A DNA stretch of 22,457 nt, from contig DQIA01000058.1 of assembly GCA_003525905.1 (NCBI GenBank), positions 23,483-45,939 on the forward strand, written 5' to 3'. Position 1 is the first letter of the stretch; each line of letters starts with the position of its first letter. This DNA comes from Clostridiales bacterium. GTDB taxonomy: Bacteria > Bacillota > Clostridia > Oscillospirales > Oscillospiraceae. The notes beneath the pieces are model-generated. The model ran no database searches, was not told the origin of the DNA, and saw only the letters and a list, made by a program, of their open reading frames with translations. Below are positions 6,752-13,875 of the stretch, piece after piece. The translations under genes and the position numbers were made by a program.

Positions 6752-8389
6752 TTACTCGTTCGGATAGGTCTCAAGGAAGGCGTGGAAATGGCGCATCGGC
6801 AGATCGTGGCCCTTGACGATGCGGACGTTCGGAATGGACTCGCGGTCCTCATACAGCGCCTTCACGGCGGCGATGACATAGTCCATGTGCTCCTGCGTCA
6901 GCTGGCTGCGGTTGACGGCAAAGCGCACAACATTGCAGACCTCCGCCTTCTGCTCCGGGGTTTTGAGGTCGTACTCCATGGAGTAGTTGCCCAGCTCTGC
7001 CGTACGGATGCCGTAGCGGCGGATGAGCTCGATGGAGAAGCCCTGACCCGCGAAGCTCTCCGGCGCGCGCTTGTTGTCGAAGAATTCATCCATGTTGATG
7101 TAGACGCCATGGCCGCCTGCGGGCAGGACGACGCCCTTGACACCGGCCTTGTAGAAGCCCTGCGCCAGATATTCGCACTGCTTGACGCGCTGGTCGAGAT
7201 AGTCGAAGTTCTGACACTCATACAGACCGGCGGCCAGCGCCATGATATCGCGGCCGGACATGCCGCCGTAGGAGTCGTTGCCGTAGCAGGAGATCTGCTT
7301 GACCTTGAGCTGGATGCCGACATCGTTTTTGACCGTGCCGTCCTCGTTGAAGTCCGAGAAGTTCTTCCAGAACAGGCCGCGGTCGCGGAATGCCAGAATG
7401 CCGCCCATGTTCGCGTGGCCGTCCTTCTTCAGCGAGGCCGTAAAGCCGTCGCAGCAGGCGAACATTTCCTTTGCGATCTCTGCAATGGACTTGTCGGCGC
7501 AGCCTTCCTCATTGACCTTGATGAAGTAGGCGTTCTCGGCCCAGCGCGCGGCATCGAGCATGAACGGGATGCCGTACTTATGGGCGATGCGGCTGCTCTC
7601 GCGCAGGTTGGCAAGCGAGACGGGCTGGCCGCAGACCGTATTGTTCGTGATGGTCGTGTAGACGAGCGGAACGTTCTCCGGCCCGAGCTTTACGATGAGC
7701 TCCTCGAGCTTTTCAGTGTCCATGTTGCCCTTGAACGGGTTCTTTTCATAGGTGCCACCCTCCGGGACCTCCCAGAGCAGCTCCTTGTTGTAGAGGTTGC
7801 GCGGGATGGAGCCCATCTGCTTGATGTTGCCCTCGGTCGTGTCGAAGTGGCCGTTCGAGGGAATGGTGAAGACCTTGCCGGGGTGGCGCTGGCCGAGGAT
7901 CTTGCGCACGAGCTCGAACAGGACGGCCTCTGCGGCGCGGCCCTGCGGCAGGATGAACGTGTTCGGGCGCTCCATCTGCGCGGCGCCGCCGTTGAACAGG
8001 CCACCCTCATATTCGCACAGATACAGCTCGTCCATCATGCGGTCGATGTCCTTGCAGTTCGTGCGGACGAGATCGATGACGTGCTTCTGATCGTTGCCGC
8101 GCTCGAAGCAGTCGCGCAGGGCGTCCAGCAGGACGTAGTAGCCCTTGTTGCGGCCGTAGGATTCGTCGCCGAGGAACATGGCCGACCACTGCACATCGGT
8201 CATGGCCGTCGTGCCGGAGTCGGAGAGCATGTCCACCGTCAGCATGCCTGCGGGGAAGGCAAATTCATTGTAGTGCGTGGCCTTGAGGGCGCGTTCGCGC
8301 TGCGCAGCGGTGACGCGTGGGATGTCCCGCGTGACATAAGTAAAGGAGCGCGGGGTAGCAACGTTCAGGGGATATTCTTCGTGATTCAT
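6752..8389 (-). CDS. tnaA: Tryptophanase (long form)
   Basis: This 545-aa protein is a beta-eliminating PLP lyase, which splits L-tryptophan into indole, pyruvate and ammonia. Seen: the phosphate-binding PQGRAAE (148-154), ITNN and GQPVS (247-258), LDAARWAENAYF (278-289) and the lysine pair SLKKD, where K322 should hold PLP. At three positions that tell tryptophanase from tyrosine phenol-lyase it has the tryptophanase residue or lacks the lyase one: F182-D183 (not F-T), L466 where phenol-lyase has its phenol-binding Arg381, and H534 matching E. coli TnaA His463. At 545 aa it is about 75 residues longer than E. coli TnaA, with additions near the N terminus and around 343-370. The start at 8389 has GGAGG five bases upstream. 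It is divergent from an amino-acid permease. Confidence 0.85.
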   Translation of the reverse strand: MNHEEYPLNVATPRSFTYVTRDIPRVTAAQRERALKATHYNEFAFPAGMLTVDMLSDSGTTAMTDVQWSAMFLGDESYGRNKGYYVLLDALRDCFERGNDQKHVIDLVRTNCKDIDRMMDELYLCEYEGGLFNGGAAQMERPNTFILPQGRAAEAVLFELVRKILGQRHPGKVFTIPSNGHFDTTEGNIKQMGSIPRNLYNKELLWEVPEGGTYEKNPFKGNMDTEKLEELIVKLGPENVPLVYTTITNNTVCGQPVSLANLRESSRIAHKYGIPFMLDAARWAENAYFIKVNEEGCADKSIAEIAKEMFACCDGFTASLKKDGHANMGGILAFRDRGLFWKNFSDFNEDGTVKNDVGIQLKVKQISCYGNDSYGGMSGRDIMALAAGLYECQNFDYLDQRVKQCEYLAQGFYKAGVKGVVLPAGGHGVYINMDEFFDNKRAPESFAGQGFSIELIRRYGIRTAELGNYSMEYDLKTPEQKAEVCNVVRFAVNRSQLTQEHMDYVIAAVKALYEDRESIPNVRIVKGHDLPMRHFHAFLETYPNE

Positions 8390-8508
8390 ACTGACCTCCA
8401 TGATTCGGCGCAGAGCGCCGTGATTCTGGATACCCCGGTCATCGACCTGCGGCAGGGCTGCAGTGGCGACTGGCGGACAGTATCGGGCGCGCGGCTGATC
8501 CGCCGCTC
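8390..8508 (-). promoter_or_regulatory. tnaA 5' leader, GC-rich and structured
   Basis: From the predicted start of transcription to tnaA is about 115-120 bases. On the minus strand it holds a GC-rich stem-loop (bases 8491-8506, GCGGC pairing with GCCGC) and another close to the gene (GGCGC pairing with GCGCC, 8408-8420). I find no leader peptide with a tryptophan codon and no U-tract terminator, so this is not an obvious TnaC-like attenuator. I do not recognise the leader as a known riboswitch. Confidence 0.4.
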
Positions 8509-8514
8509 CCCATC

Positions 8515-8543
8515 ATCATGCCATGAAACGGACCGTTTGTCAA
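8515..8543 (-). promoter_or_regulatory. tnaA promoter
   Basis: On the minus strand a perfect TTGACA (8538-8543) is followed after 17 bases by CATGAT (8515-8520, 4/6). It predicts a transcript start near 8507. The weak -10 beside a perfect -35 would fit a promoter that needs an activator. Confidence 0.65.
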
Positions 8544-8709
8544 CGGAGAAATTTTTCACGTCCGCCGCTCATGGACAAAACTCCAAATGAATGAAATTCC
8601 GCATTGTATCCGGAAAATCTGCAATTTTAAAACAGAAAGGATTTGTAACGCTTGTAACTTGTGGATGATTTCTCATTATATGTTAAAGTTGTCCAAAAAA
8701 TATATCCTC
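8544..8709. other. AT-rich divergent intergenic core
   Basis: Between the two divergent promoters lie 166 bases with no convincing gene; an open frame across it (8587-8802) spans the permease promoter and has no ribosome site. It contains a direct repeat of TTGTAAC at 8643-8649 and 8652-8658, 9 bases apart, a possible regulator site. TTGTAA also occurs at 5722-5727 in the lysR/iorA intergenic region. Confidence 0.4.
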
Positions 8710-8738
8710 TTGACATCGTTTTTTGTTCATGATATGAT
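8710..8738 (+). promoter_or_regulatory. Permease promoter
   Basis: A perfect TTGACA (8710-8715), 17-base spacer and TATGAT (8733-8738, 5/6) give an 11/12 match to the sigma-A consensus, the strongest in the region. It predicts a start near 8745, giving a leader of about 180 bases before the permease gene. Confidence 0.85.
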
Positions 8739-8744
8739 GCCACC

Positions 8745-8925
8745 AGAAAGATTTCGCACACCAAGGGAGGAATTGCCGTTGCACATAATGTCGAAGCTCT
8801 GATGATCATTTTCTCTGCGACCGGTTTCCCTTCCACCGCCAGGCGGCGGTTCGTTGATCCCTCTGTTCGACGGTACGTTTTGTATTCGCGCCACTCATTT
8901 CAGGTTTCAGGAAGGAAGTATTCTC
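8745..8925 (+). promoter_or_regulatory. Long 5' leader of the permease gene
   Basis: The leader carries a good ribosome site, AGGGAGG (8764-8770), far upstream of the permease. It could serve a seven-codon frame from TTG at 8779 to the TGA at 8800-8802. Beyond that lies a stem pairing ACCGCC with GGCGGT (about 8836-8851) with no U-tract. There is no T-box sequence. A role in translation or attenuation control is possible, but I do not recognise the element. Confidence 0.35.
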
Positions 8926-10374
8926 ATGAATAACAAATTGGAACGCAAATACGGCCTTTTCACCGCAATTTGCATGGTTGTTGGCATTGTCATCGGTTCC
9001 GGCGTTTTCTTCAAGGCACAGACCATCCTCCAGATCACAAACGGTGATATGCCGCTCGGCGTCATCGCATGGCTCATCGGCGGCGCGATCATGCTCGCCT
9101 GCATCCTCACATTCGCCGGTATGTCCCAGAAATATGAAAAGGTCAATGGCATCGTGGACTATGCCGAAGCGACGGTCGGCCCGAAATACGGCTATTATAT
9201 GGGCTGGTTCCTGTCCACGATCTATTATCCGTCCCTGACGGCGGCTCTGGCTTGGCTCTCCGCCCGCTATACACTCGTGTTCCTCACGACGATGTTCCCG
9301 AATATGCCGCTGCTCATCCACATCAATGAGGGCGGCGTCGTGGTCGGCCCGGAGTGCATCGCGCTCATGCTGTTCTACCTCTGCTGCTCCTACGCTGTCA
9401 ACGCGCTTTCCCCGAAGCTCGCCGGTAAGATCCAGGCATCCACCACGGTCATCAAGCTCATCCCGCTCGGCATCATGGCGATCGTCGGCGTCATTGCCGG
9501 TCTCGCCTCGGGTCAGCTGACGGAGAACTTTGTCGCCCCTCCCCTCGCCGTTGTGGGCAGCAAGGGCAGCATCCTCTTCGCAGCCGTCTGCGCAACCTCC
9601 TTTGCCTATGAGGGCTGGATCATTGCAACAACCATCAACTCCGAGCTGAAGGATTCGAAGCGCAATCTTCCGAAAGCCCTCACAGTCGGCGGCATCATCG
9701 TCATCGCCACCTACCTGCTGTACTACATCGGCGTGACCGGCGGTGCATCGAACGCGGAGCTGATCGAAAAGGGCGCGACCGTTGCCTTTACGAACATCTT
9801 CGGCAACGTCATCGGCAACATCCTGAACCTCTTCATCGCCATCTCCTGCATCGGCACGATGAACGGTCTGATGCTCGCCTGCTGCCGCGGCGTCTATTCC
9901 GTCGCAGCGCGCGGCAAAGGTCCGGCCACCCATATGTTCTCCCGCGTCGATGAGCACACGAATATGCCCAACAACTCCGCCGTCATGGGCCTGCTGCTGT
10001 GCGGCTTCTGGGGTCTGTACTTCTACCTGTCCAACCTCGCCGGCACCTGGAGCCACAAGACGGTCTTCACGGGCACGATCTTCGAGAGCGTCCCCTTCCT
10101 GTTTGACCCGACGGAGCTGCCGATCATCACGATCTATGCGCTCTATATCCCGGTGTTCATCCAGTGGATCCGCAAGCAGAAGGGCACCTCCGTCTGGCAG
10201 CACTATATCCTGCCGATCCTTGCCATCTGCGGCTCGGTCTTTATGGTCATTGCCTGTCTCGTCAGCCACGGTATGGGGTGCTTCTGGTATCTCATCGTGT
10301 TCGCCTTTGTGATGGTGCTCGGCGGTCTGCTCAACCGCAGAACGCAGCGCACCGTGCGGGCCGCTGGCGCCTGA
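8926..10374 (+). CDS. APC-superfamily amino-acid permease
   Basis: This 482-aa integral membrane protein has the APC fold, with about twelve hydrophobic helices. The first helix carries the unwound substrate-binding motif G-S-G (residues 24-26, in GIVIGSGVFF), diagnostic of this superfamily, and a conserved FAYEGWI segment fits helix 6. It resembles the L-type/SteT branch, which exchanges or imports neutral amino acids. The start at 8926 follows GGAAGGAAG. Being divergent from tryptophanase, it probably carries tryptophan or other aromatic amino acids, but substrate cannot be read from the sequence. A strong promoter and a long leader suggest separate control from tnaA. Confidence 0.88.
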   Translation: MNNKLERKYGLFTAICMVVGIVIGSGVFFKAQTILQITNGDMPLGVIAWLIGGAIMLACILTFAGMSQKYEKVNGIVDYAEATVGPKYGYYMGWFLSTIYYPSLTAALAWLSARYTLVFLTTMFPNMPLLIHINEGGVVVGPECIALMLFYLCCSYAVNALSPKLAGKIQASTTVIKLIPLGIMAIVGVIAGLASGQLTENFVAPPLAVVGSKGSILFAAVCATSFAYEGWIIATTINSELKDSKRNLPKALTVGGIIVIATYLLYYIGVTGGASNAELIEKGATVAFTNIFGNVIGNILNLFIAISCIGTMNGLMLACCRGVYSVAARGKGPATHMFSRVDEHTNMPNNSAVMGLLLCGFWGLYFYLSNLAGTWSHKTVFTGTIFESVPFLFDPTELPIITIYALYIPVFIQWIRKQKGTSVWQHYILPILAICGSVFMVIACLVSHGMGCFWYLIVFAFVMVLGGLLNRRTQRTVRAAGA

Positions 10375-10396
10375 GCCGGTTTGCTCTAATGAGAAA

Positions 10397-10437
10397 CAGA
10401 GTCCCCTCTGCATCAGAACGGTGCGGAGGGGACTCTG
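10397..10437 (+). terminator. Strong hairpin after the permease gene
   Basis: A perfect 12-bp stem (10397-10408 with 10426-10437) extends inward through GCATC pairing with GGTGC. It lies 22 bases after the permease stop. No U-tract follows on either strand, so it is either an atypical terminator or a 3'-end stabiliser. Confidence 0.5.
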
Positions 10438-10444
10438 CGTATAT

Positions 10445-10569
10445 GAATGAATAATGAATACTGAAAAATGGGACAAAGACCCTGCCGACTGTCACAAGGT
10501 ATTCTGCATATAGATCTGAGAGAGCTGAGCTTTTCATCGATGAGTCCGGCGATTTTGGCGAGGATCGAT
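10445..10569. other. Intergenic stretch without recognisable features
   Basis: Between the hairpin after the permease and the tRNA terminator I see no gene with a ribosome site, no promoter and no repeat. Confidence 0.5.
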
Positions 10570-10614
10570 AAAACAGAAAACCCGAACCATCCCATAATCG
10601 GGAACGTCCGGGTT
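10570..10614 (-). terminator. Terminator of tRNA-Val
   Basis: On the minus strand AACCCG (10609-10614) pairs with CGGGTT (10579-10584), with an inner stem of TCCC and GGGA. It is followed by TTTTCTGTTTT (10570-10580). It lies directly downstream of the tRNA gene. Confidence 0.75.
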
Positions 10615-10623
10615 TCTATATCC

Positions 10624-10700
10624 TGGTGGAGACTAATGGACTCGAACCATCGACCTCCTGCGTGTGAAGCAGGCGCTCTAACCAGCTGAGCTAAGCCTCC
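10624..10700 (-). tRNA. tRNA-Val (anticodon CAC)
   Basis: The 77-base minus-strand sequence folds into a full cloverleaf. The acceptor GGAGGCT pairs with AGTCTCC through one G-U. D stem GCTC pairs with GAGC, anticodon stem CCTGC with GCAGG around the loop TTCACAC (anticodon CAC), and the T arm is GATGG-TTCGAGT-CCATT. The 3' CCA is encoded (10624-10626). It has its own promoter and terminator, so it is a single-gene unit. CAC reads the GUG valine codon, common in GC-rich genomes. Confidence 0.95.
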
Positions 10701-10711
10701 GTAGCACGAAT

Positions 10712-10739
10712 ATTATAGCACAGGATCTGAAAAAATCAA
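10712..10739 (-). promoter_or_regulatory. tRNA-Val promoter
   Basis: TTGATT (10734-10739), a 16-base spacer and a perfect TATAAT (10712-10717) stand on the minus strand. The start would fall near 10705, only about five bases before the mature tRNA 5' end. Confidence 0.78.
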
Positions 10740-10768
10740 GCCCTATTTTTCACAGACCGGAAAATTGG

Positions 10769-10802
10769 TTCCCCGGCAGGTGTGTTTTGGCCTGCCGGGG
10801 AA
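10769..10802 (-). terminator. Terminator after the amidohydrolase gene
   Basis: A perfect 12-bp GC-rich stem (10769-10780 with 10791-10802) starts 5 bases past the amidohydrolase stop. On the minus strand it is followed by CCAATTTTCC, a short U-tract. It ends the nucleoside-salvage operon ahead of the tRNA promoter. Confidence 0.8.
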
Positions 10803-10806
10803 TATG

Positions 10807-12102
10807 CTATGCCAGTGTGCGCTCAATGCGCGCCGTGATCTCCTCACAGCGCTGCAGGATATGCTCCAGATCATGGTGCACGAACTGCCCGTTCCGGAGA
10901 AGCGGCCTGCCCTGCACATAGACGCTGTCGATCTGCTCGCCGCTTCCGGCATAGAGCAGATTCGTCAGAATGCGACGCCGGTTCACCGTGCACAGTGTCT
11001 CCGTCCGCACAAGGGAGAAATCCGCCTGCCAGCCCTCTGCAATACGGCCGACGTCTCGATAGCCGAGCGCACGCATCCCCTGCTCCGTCAGCATGGCGTA
11101 GCACTGCCCTGCCGGGAGTACTGTCGGGTCGAGCGTGCGGACCTTCTGCAGGTAGCTGCCGAGCCGAGCCTCGCGCAGCAGGTCACGGTTTGCACTGGAG
11201 GCCTCGCCGTCGCAGCCGAAGCCGACGCGCGCGCCGGATGCCAGCAGCTCCGCAATGGGCGGCGCACCGTCCGACAGCTTCATATTTGTCGAGGGACAGT
11301 GCGCCACAACGGCGTGCGACTGTGCCAGCAGCGTGATCTCCTCCTGCGTGAGCCAGATGGAGTGCGCAAGGATCGTGGACTCATCCAGGACACCGAGATG
11401 CGCCAGCTCCTCCGCCTCTCCGCGGCCGGTCCAAGCTCGGATACGTTCCGTCTCGGCCTTCCCCTCGGCGAGATGTGTGTGGTAGAGCAGGCCGCGCTCG
11501 CGCGCAAATTGCTTGAGGGCCCGCATTAGCTCCGGCGTGCAGGCCGGACGTCCCTGCGGCACGGCAGCCGTGCGCAGCAGTCCCCTGCCGTGCCATTTGT
11601 GGTACAGCTCCTCCGCCTGCCGCAGGCATTCGTCCACCGGCGTGACGCGGATCTGGTCGTTCTCGGCGATATCCGTCGCGCCGATGCCGAAGGTCACGCG
11701 CAGACCGGCGTCCTGATAGGCTTGCACAACAGCGTCGATGTGCGGATAGTAGGTCATTTCATTGATGGCCGTCACGCCATAGCGGATGCTCCGCAGACAG
11801 CCGAGCAGCACGCCATAGTACCACTCGTCCTCCGTGAGCGACCACTGTGCCCGGAGCATGCGCGTGAGCCACTGCGTGATGTTCAGGTCGTCGAGCGGGC
11901 CCTGCGTCAGACTCTGCACCATGTGCGTGTGCAGATCAGCCATGCCGGGCAGCATCAGAAGACCAGATGCCTCGACAATGGGGCAATCAGCCTCCAGATG
12001 GGACGCGATCGCCGCAAAGCGGCCGTCCCGGATGAGGACGTCGGCCTGCGTGGTCGTTCCTGTTTCGAAATCGGGGAGCATTGCACCGCGGATCAGCAGC
12101 AT
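10807..12102 (-). CDS. Amidohydrolase, MTA/SAH deaminase-like
   Basis: This 431-aa protein belongs to the ATZ/TRZ/MTA-SAH deaminase group of metal-dependent amidohydrolases. The metal and catalytic set is complete: HTH (H58, H60), HLAE (H210, E213), AHS (H247) and CDG (D298). These match the Zn ligands and catalytic residues of Thermotoga MtaD by pattern. VAHCPSTNMKLSDG (266-279) is also typical. The start at 12102 has GGAGG seven bases upstream; the longer open frame upstream is antisense-like sequence within the neighbour. It overlaps the preceding phosphorylase-like gene by 10 bases. Likely substrates are adenine nucleosides such as methylthioadenosine, S-adenosylhomocysteine or adenosine, giving inosine-type products. 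Another ring deaminase (guanine, pterin) is possible. Confidence 0.85.
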   Translation of the reverse strand: MLLIRGAMLPDFETGTTTQADVLIRDGRFAAIASHLEADCPIVEASGLLMLPGMADLHTHMVQSLTQGPLDDLNITQWLTRMLRAQWSLTEDEWYYGVLLGCLRSIRYGVTAINEMTYYPHIDAVVQAYQDAGLRVTFGIGATDIAENDQIRVTPVDECLRQAEELYHKWHGRGLLRTAAVPQGRPACTPELMRALKQFARERGLLYHTHLAEGKAETERIRAWTGRGEAEELAHLGVLDESTILAHSIWLTQEEITLLAQSHAVVAHCPSTNMKLSDGAPPIAELLASGARVGFGCDGEASSANRDLLREARLGSYLQKVRTLDPTVLPAGQCYAMLTEQGMRALGYRDVGRIAEGWQADFSLVRTETLCTVNRRRILTNLLYAGSGEQIDSVYVQGRPLLRNGQFVHHDLEHILQRCEEITARIERTLA

Positions 12103-12821
12103 CGCAGTGCCTCCGCCGCAGCTGTGAACAGCCGCCCGCGCGCCTGTGCGTCCATCGGGGCGGCTGCACCGGTTGCATAGTTTTCTGCAAGATAGGCCAG
12201 CGAGGCCGCATGTATGCCGAGAATGGAGGCCAGCACGAACAGGGCACTCGTCTCGCCGTCCAGCGCACTGACGCCAAGTTCTGCCCAGTGGGCAATGCGC
12301 GCCGGGCCGCCGGGGGCCCACGGCGACTCGAGCGAGGTGCAGTCGTGACTGCGGAACAGGCCCGCATCGGGTACGCCGCAGCTCAGCAGCGCGCCGAGCA
12401 GGGGCATATCCGCCACGGCGGGATAGGACGGGTCGATGTATTCGCGCGTCGCGCCCTCACCGCGGACCGCGCCGGAGGCTGCCAGCAGCGTGCCCGGCTC
12501 CAGCTCCGGCTGGATGGCGGGGCAGGCTGCGATCTTGATGAGGGACTCCGCGCCGAGATGGTGCAGCTCCTCCACGGCGATGGCCATGGGCATGCAGCCG
12601 AAGCCGCAGCTCATCACCGTGAGCGGTTCGCCGCGCCATGTGCCCTGCCAGGTCACATATTCGCGATAGCAGCCCTGCTGCACGGGGCCCTCCAGCAGCG
12701 CGGCATAGAGCGGGACCTCCTGCGGATCCGGCACAAGGATGACGCGCGGCGTCACGGCATCGATGCCGAGGTGGTGCATCGTACCGTCGGTATGGACAAG
12801 TTTCTGACTTCCAAAGCTCAT
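12093..12821 (-). CDS. Divergent nucleoside phosphorylase-family protein
   Basis: This 242-aa protein has the nucleoside phosphorylase I (PNP/UDP) fold and is a paralogue of its upstream neighbour: they share GEGA, FPAVAD/YPAVAD and RSHD blocks. However, the phosphate-site residues differ. The GDPxR loop is P31-D-P-Q-E35, so both the glycine and the phosphate-binding arginine are gone. R-V-G-T-C-G is K96-I-A-A-C-P. The ribose-contacting glutamate is kept (DGE, E190). It may therefore be a hydrolase, a binding or partner subunit, or an inactive paralogue instead of a true phosphorylase. It overlaps its neighbours by 4 bases (upstream) and 10 bases (downstream), so co-translation is likely. Confidence 0.82.
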   Translation of the reverse strand: MSFGSQKLVHTDGTMHHLGIDAVTPRVILVPDPQEVPLYAALLEGPVQQGCYREYVTWQGTWRGEPLTVMSCGFGCMPMAIAVEELHHLGAESLIKIAACPAIQPELEPGTLLAASGAVRGEGATREYIDPSYPAVADMPLLGALLSCGVPDAGLFRSHDCTSLESPWAPGGPARIAHWAELGVSALDGETSALFVLASILGIHAASLAYLAENYATGAAAPMDAQARGRLFTAAAEALRCC

Positions 12822-13615
12822 TTCGATCCCTCCAGCAGCTCGGCTGCGCGCATGGCAATGCGCGTGGCAGTTTCGATCCGGCGCGCCAGATGCTCCGGGT
12901 CAGCATAGGCCCCGTAGACGTTGGCGTTCGGGTCTGCGAACATGGAACCAAGCGCGACGCAGATGCTTGCGGTACGCAGGCCGAGCAGGTGGCCATAGGT
13001 GAAAAGCAGGCCGGACTCGTTCTCCACGACGAGTACGCCGGTGTCGATCCATTTCTGCATACGCTCCCGCAGACCGGGATGGGCGGCCTTGGACTCCATA
13101 TAGAACGCATCGTGGCTGCGGTACAGGCCGACGCGCACGGGCTCGTCCAGCTCCTGCGCAGCGCTGCACAGTGCACGGACGAGCAGCGGGTCCGCAACGG
13201 CCGGGAATTCCGGCGGAACAAGCTCATAGCTTGCGCCCTCGCCGCGGACGCAGCCACTGGCAATGACGATGGTCCCCGGGGCCAGATCGGGCTGCACGCC
13301 GCCGCAGGTGCCCACACGGATAACGGCCTCCGCTCCCGCGGCAGCAAGCTCCTCCAGTGCGGCGGAAACGCAGGCACAGCCCATGCCGCTGCTTGTGACG
13401 GCGATATCCGCGCCGCCTGGTGTTTTGCCGGTATAGGTCGCAAATGTTCCCCGGTGGGCCGTAAACGAGGCCTCTGCGAACAGCGCGGCCATCTTGCGGC
13501 TGCGCTGCGGATCACCCGGCAGAAGCACAACGGGCGCGGTGCGGCGCAGGCCGGTGCGGCAGAGGGTGCCGTCCGGCTCGCGCGGCGGGTCAAGGGTCAG
13601 GTAGGCTTTTTTCAT
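12818..13615 (-). CDS. Purine/uridine nucleoside phosphorylase
   Basis: This 265-aa protein is a nucleoside phosphorylase I family member, which cleaves a nucleoside with phosphate to base and (deoxy)ribose-1-phosphate. Key parts are present: the phosphate loop G34-D-P-Q-R38, the RVGTCGG strand (R100-G106), and VENESG (E198, E200) in place of the usual EME ribose motif. It therefore looks active, although base specificity (purine or uridine) cannot be set from sequence. The start at 13615 follows GGAGG by five bases; an in-frame start four codons upstream would overlap that site. It is the first gene of a three-gene operon with a degenerate paralogue and an MTA/SAH-deaminase-like amidohydrolase, which suggests salvage of deaminated nucleosides. 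Confidence 0.88.
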   Translation of the reverse strand: MKKAYLTLDPPREPDGTLCRTGLRRTAPVVLLPGDPQRSRKMAALFAEASFTAHRGTFATYTGKTPGGADIAVTSSGMGCACVSAALEELAAAGAEAVIRVGTCGGVQPDLAPGTIVIASGCVRGEGASYELVPPEFPAVADPLLVRALCSAAQELDEPVRVGLYRSHDAFYMESKAAHPGLRERMQKWIDTGVLVVENESGLLFTYGHLLGLRTASICVALGSMFADPNANVYGAYADPEHLARRIETATRIAMRAAELLEGSK

Positions 13616-13714
13616 AGGCTCCTCCAAATTATCTGTGATAGACTGCGCGCGTTCGACAAATTTTGCGGATTCTCAATTTATTCCGACTTCGTTCATAGAT
13701 TTTTCAAATGTCCC

Positions 13715-13745
13715 CGGTATACTCATACTCGTAAGAACGATACCG
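13715..13745. repeat. Inverted repeat upstream of the phosphorylase operon
   Basis: CGGTAT (13715-13720) and ATACCG (13740-13745) form a perfect inverted pair 19 bases apart. They lie about 100 bases upstream of the first phosphorylase gene, where I find no clear promoter. An operator is possible but unproven. Confidence 0.3.
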
Positions 13746-13830
13746 AACCTGCCGCGGTAACGGGCTTACTGGTCCATCTTTTCATTTTTATCTCTCTTTT
13801 TATTTTCCCCTCTCTCATTTCTGTAGCGGA

Positions 13831-13865
13831 TCCCCGGTCGTCCATCCCCCTCGGACGGCCGGGGA
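13831..13865. terminator. GC-rich hairpin after the small membrane protein gene
   Basis: A 13-bp stem with one G-U pair (13831-13843 with 13853-13865) lies 10 bases past the stop of the small membrane protein gene. It has no U-tract on that strand; TTTG follows on the plus strand. It may end transcription or shield a 3' end. Confidence 0.5.
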
Positions 13866-13875
13866 TTTGCTGTAT

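Noticed and set aside
6752..8389. Tyrosine phenol-lyase instead of tryptophanase
   Set aside because: Asp183, Leu466 and His534 match tryptophanase-type positions; the phenol-binding Arg and Thr of phenol-lyase are absent.
8390..8530. TnaC-like leader peptide before tnaA
   Set aside because: The only ATG-led short frame begins inside the -10 box and lacks a tryptophan codon and ribosome site.
8587..8802. 71-codon plus-strand frame in the intergenic region
   Set aside because: It spans the near-consensus permease promoter, has no ribosome site and resembles no protein.
8745..8925. T-box or other known riboswitch before the permease
   Set aside because: No T-box conserved sequence, no specifier-type stem and no terminator U-tract found.
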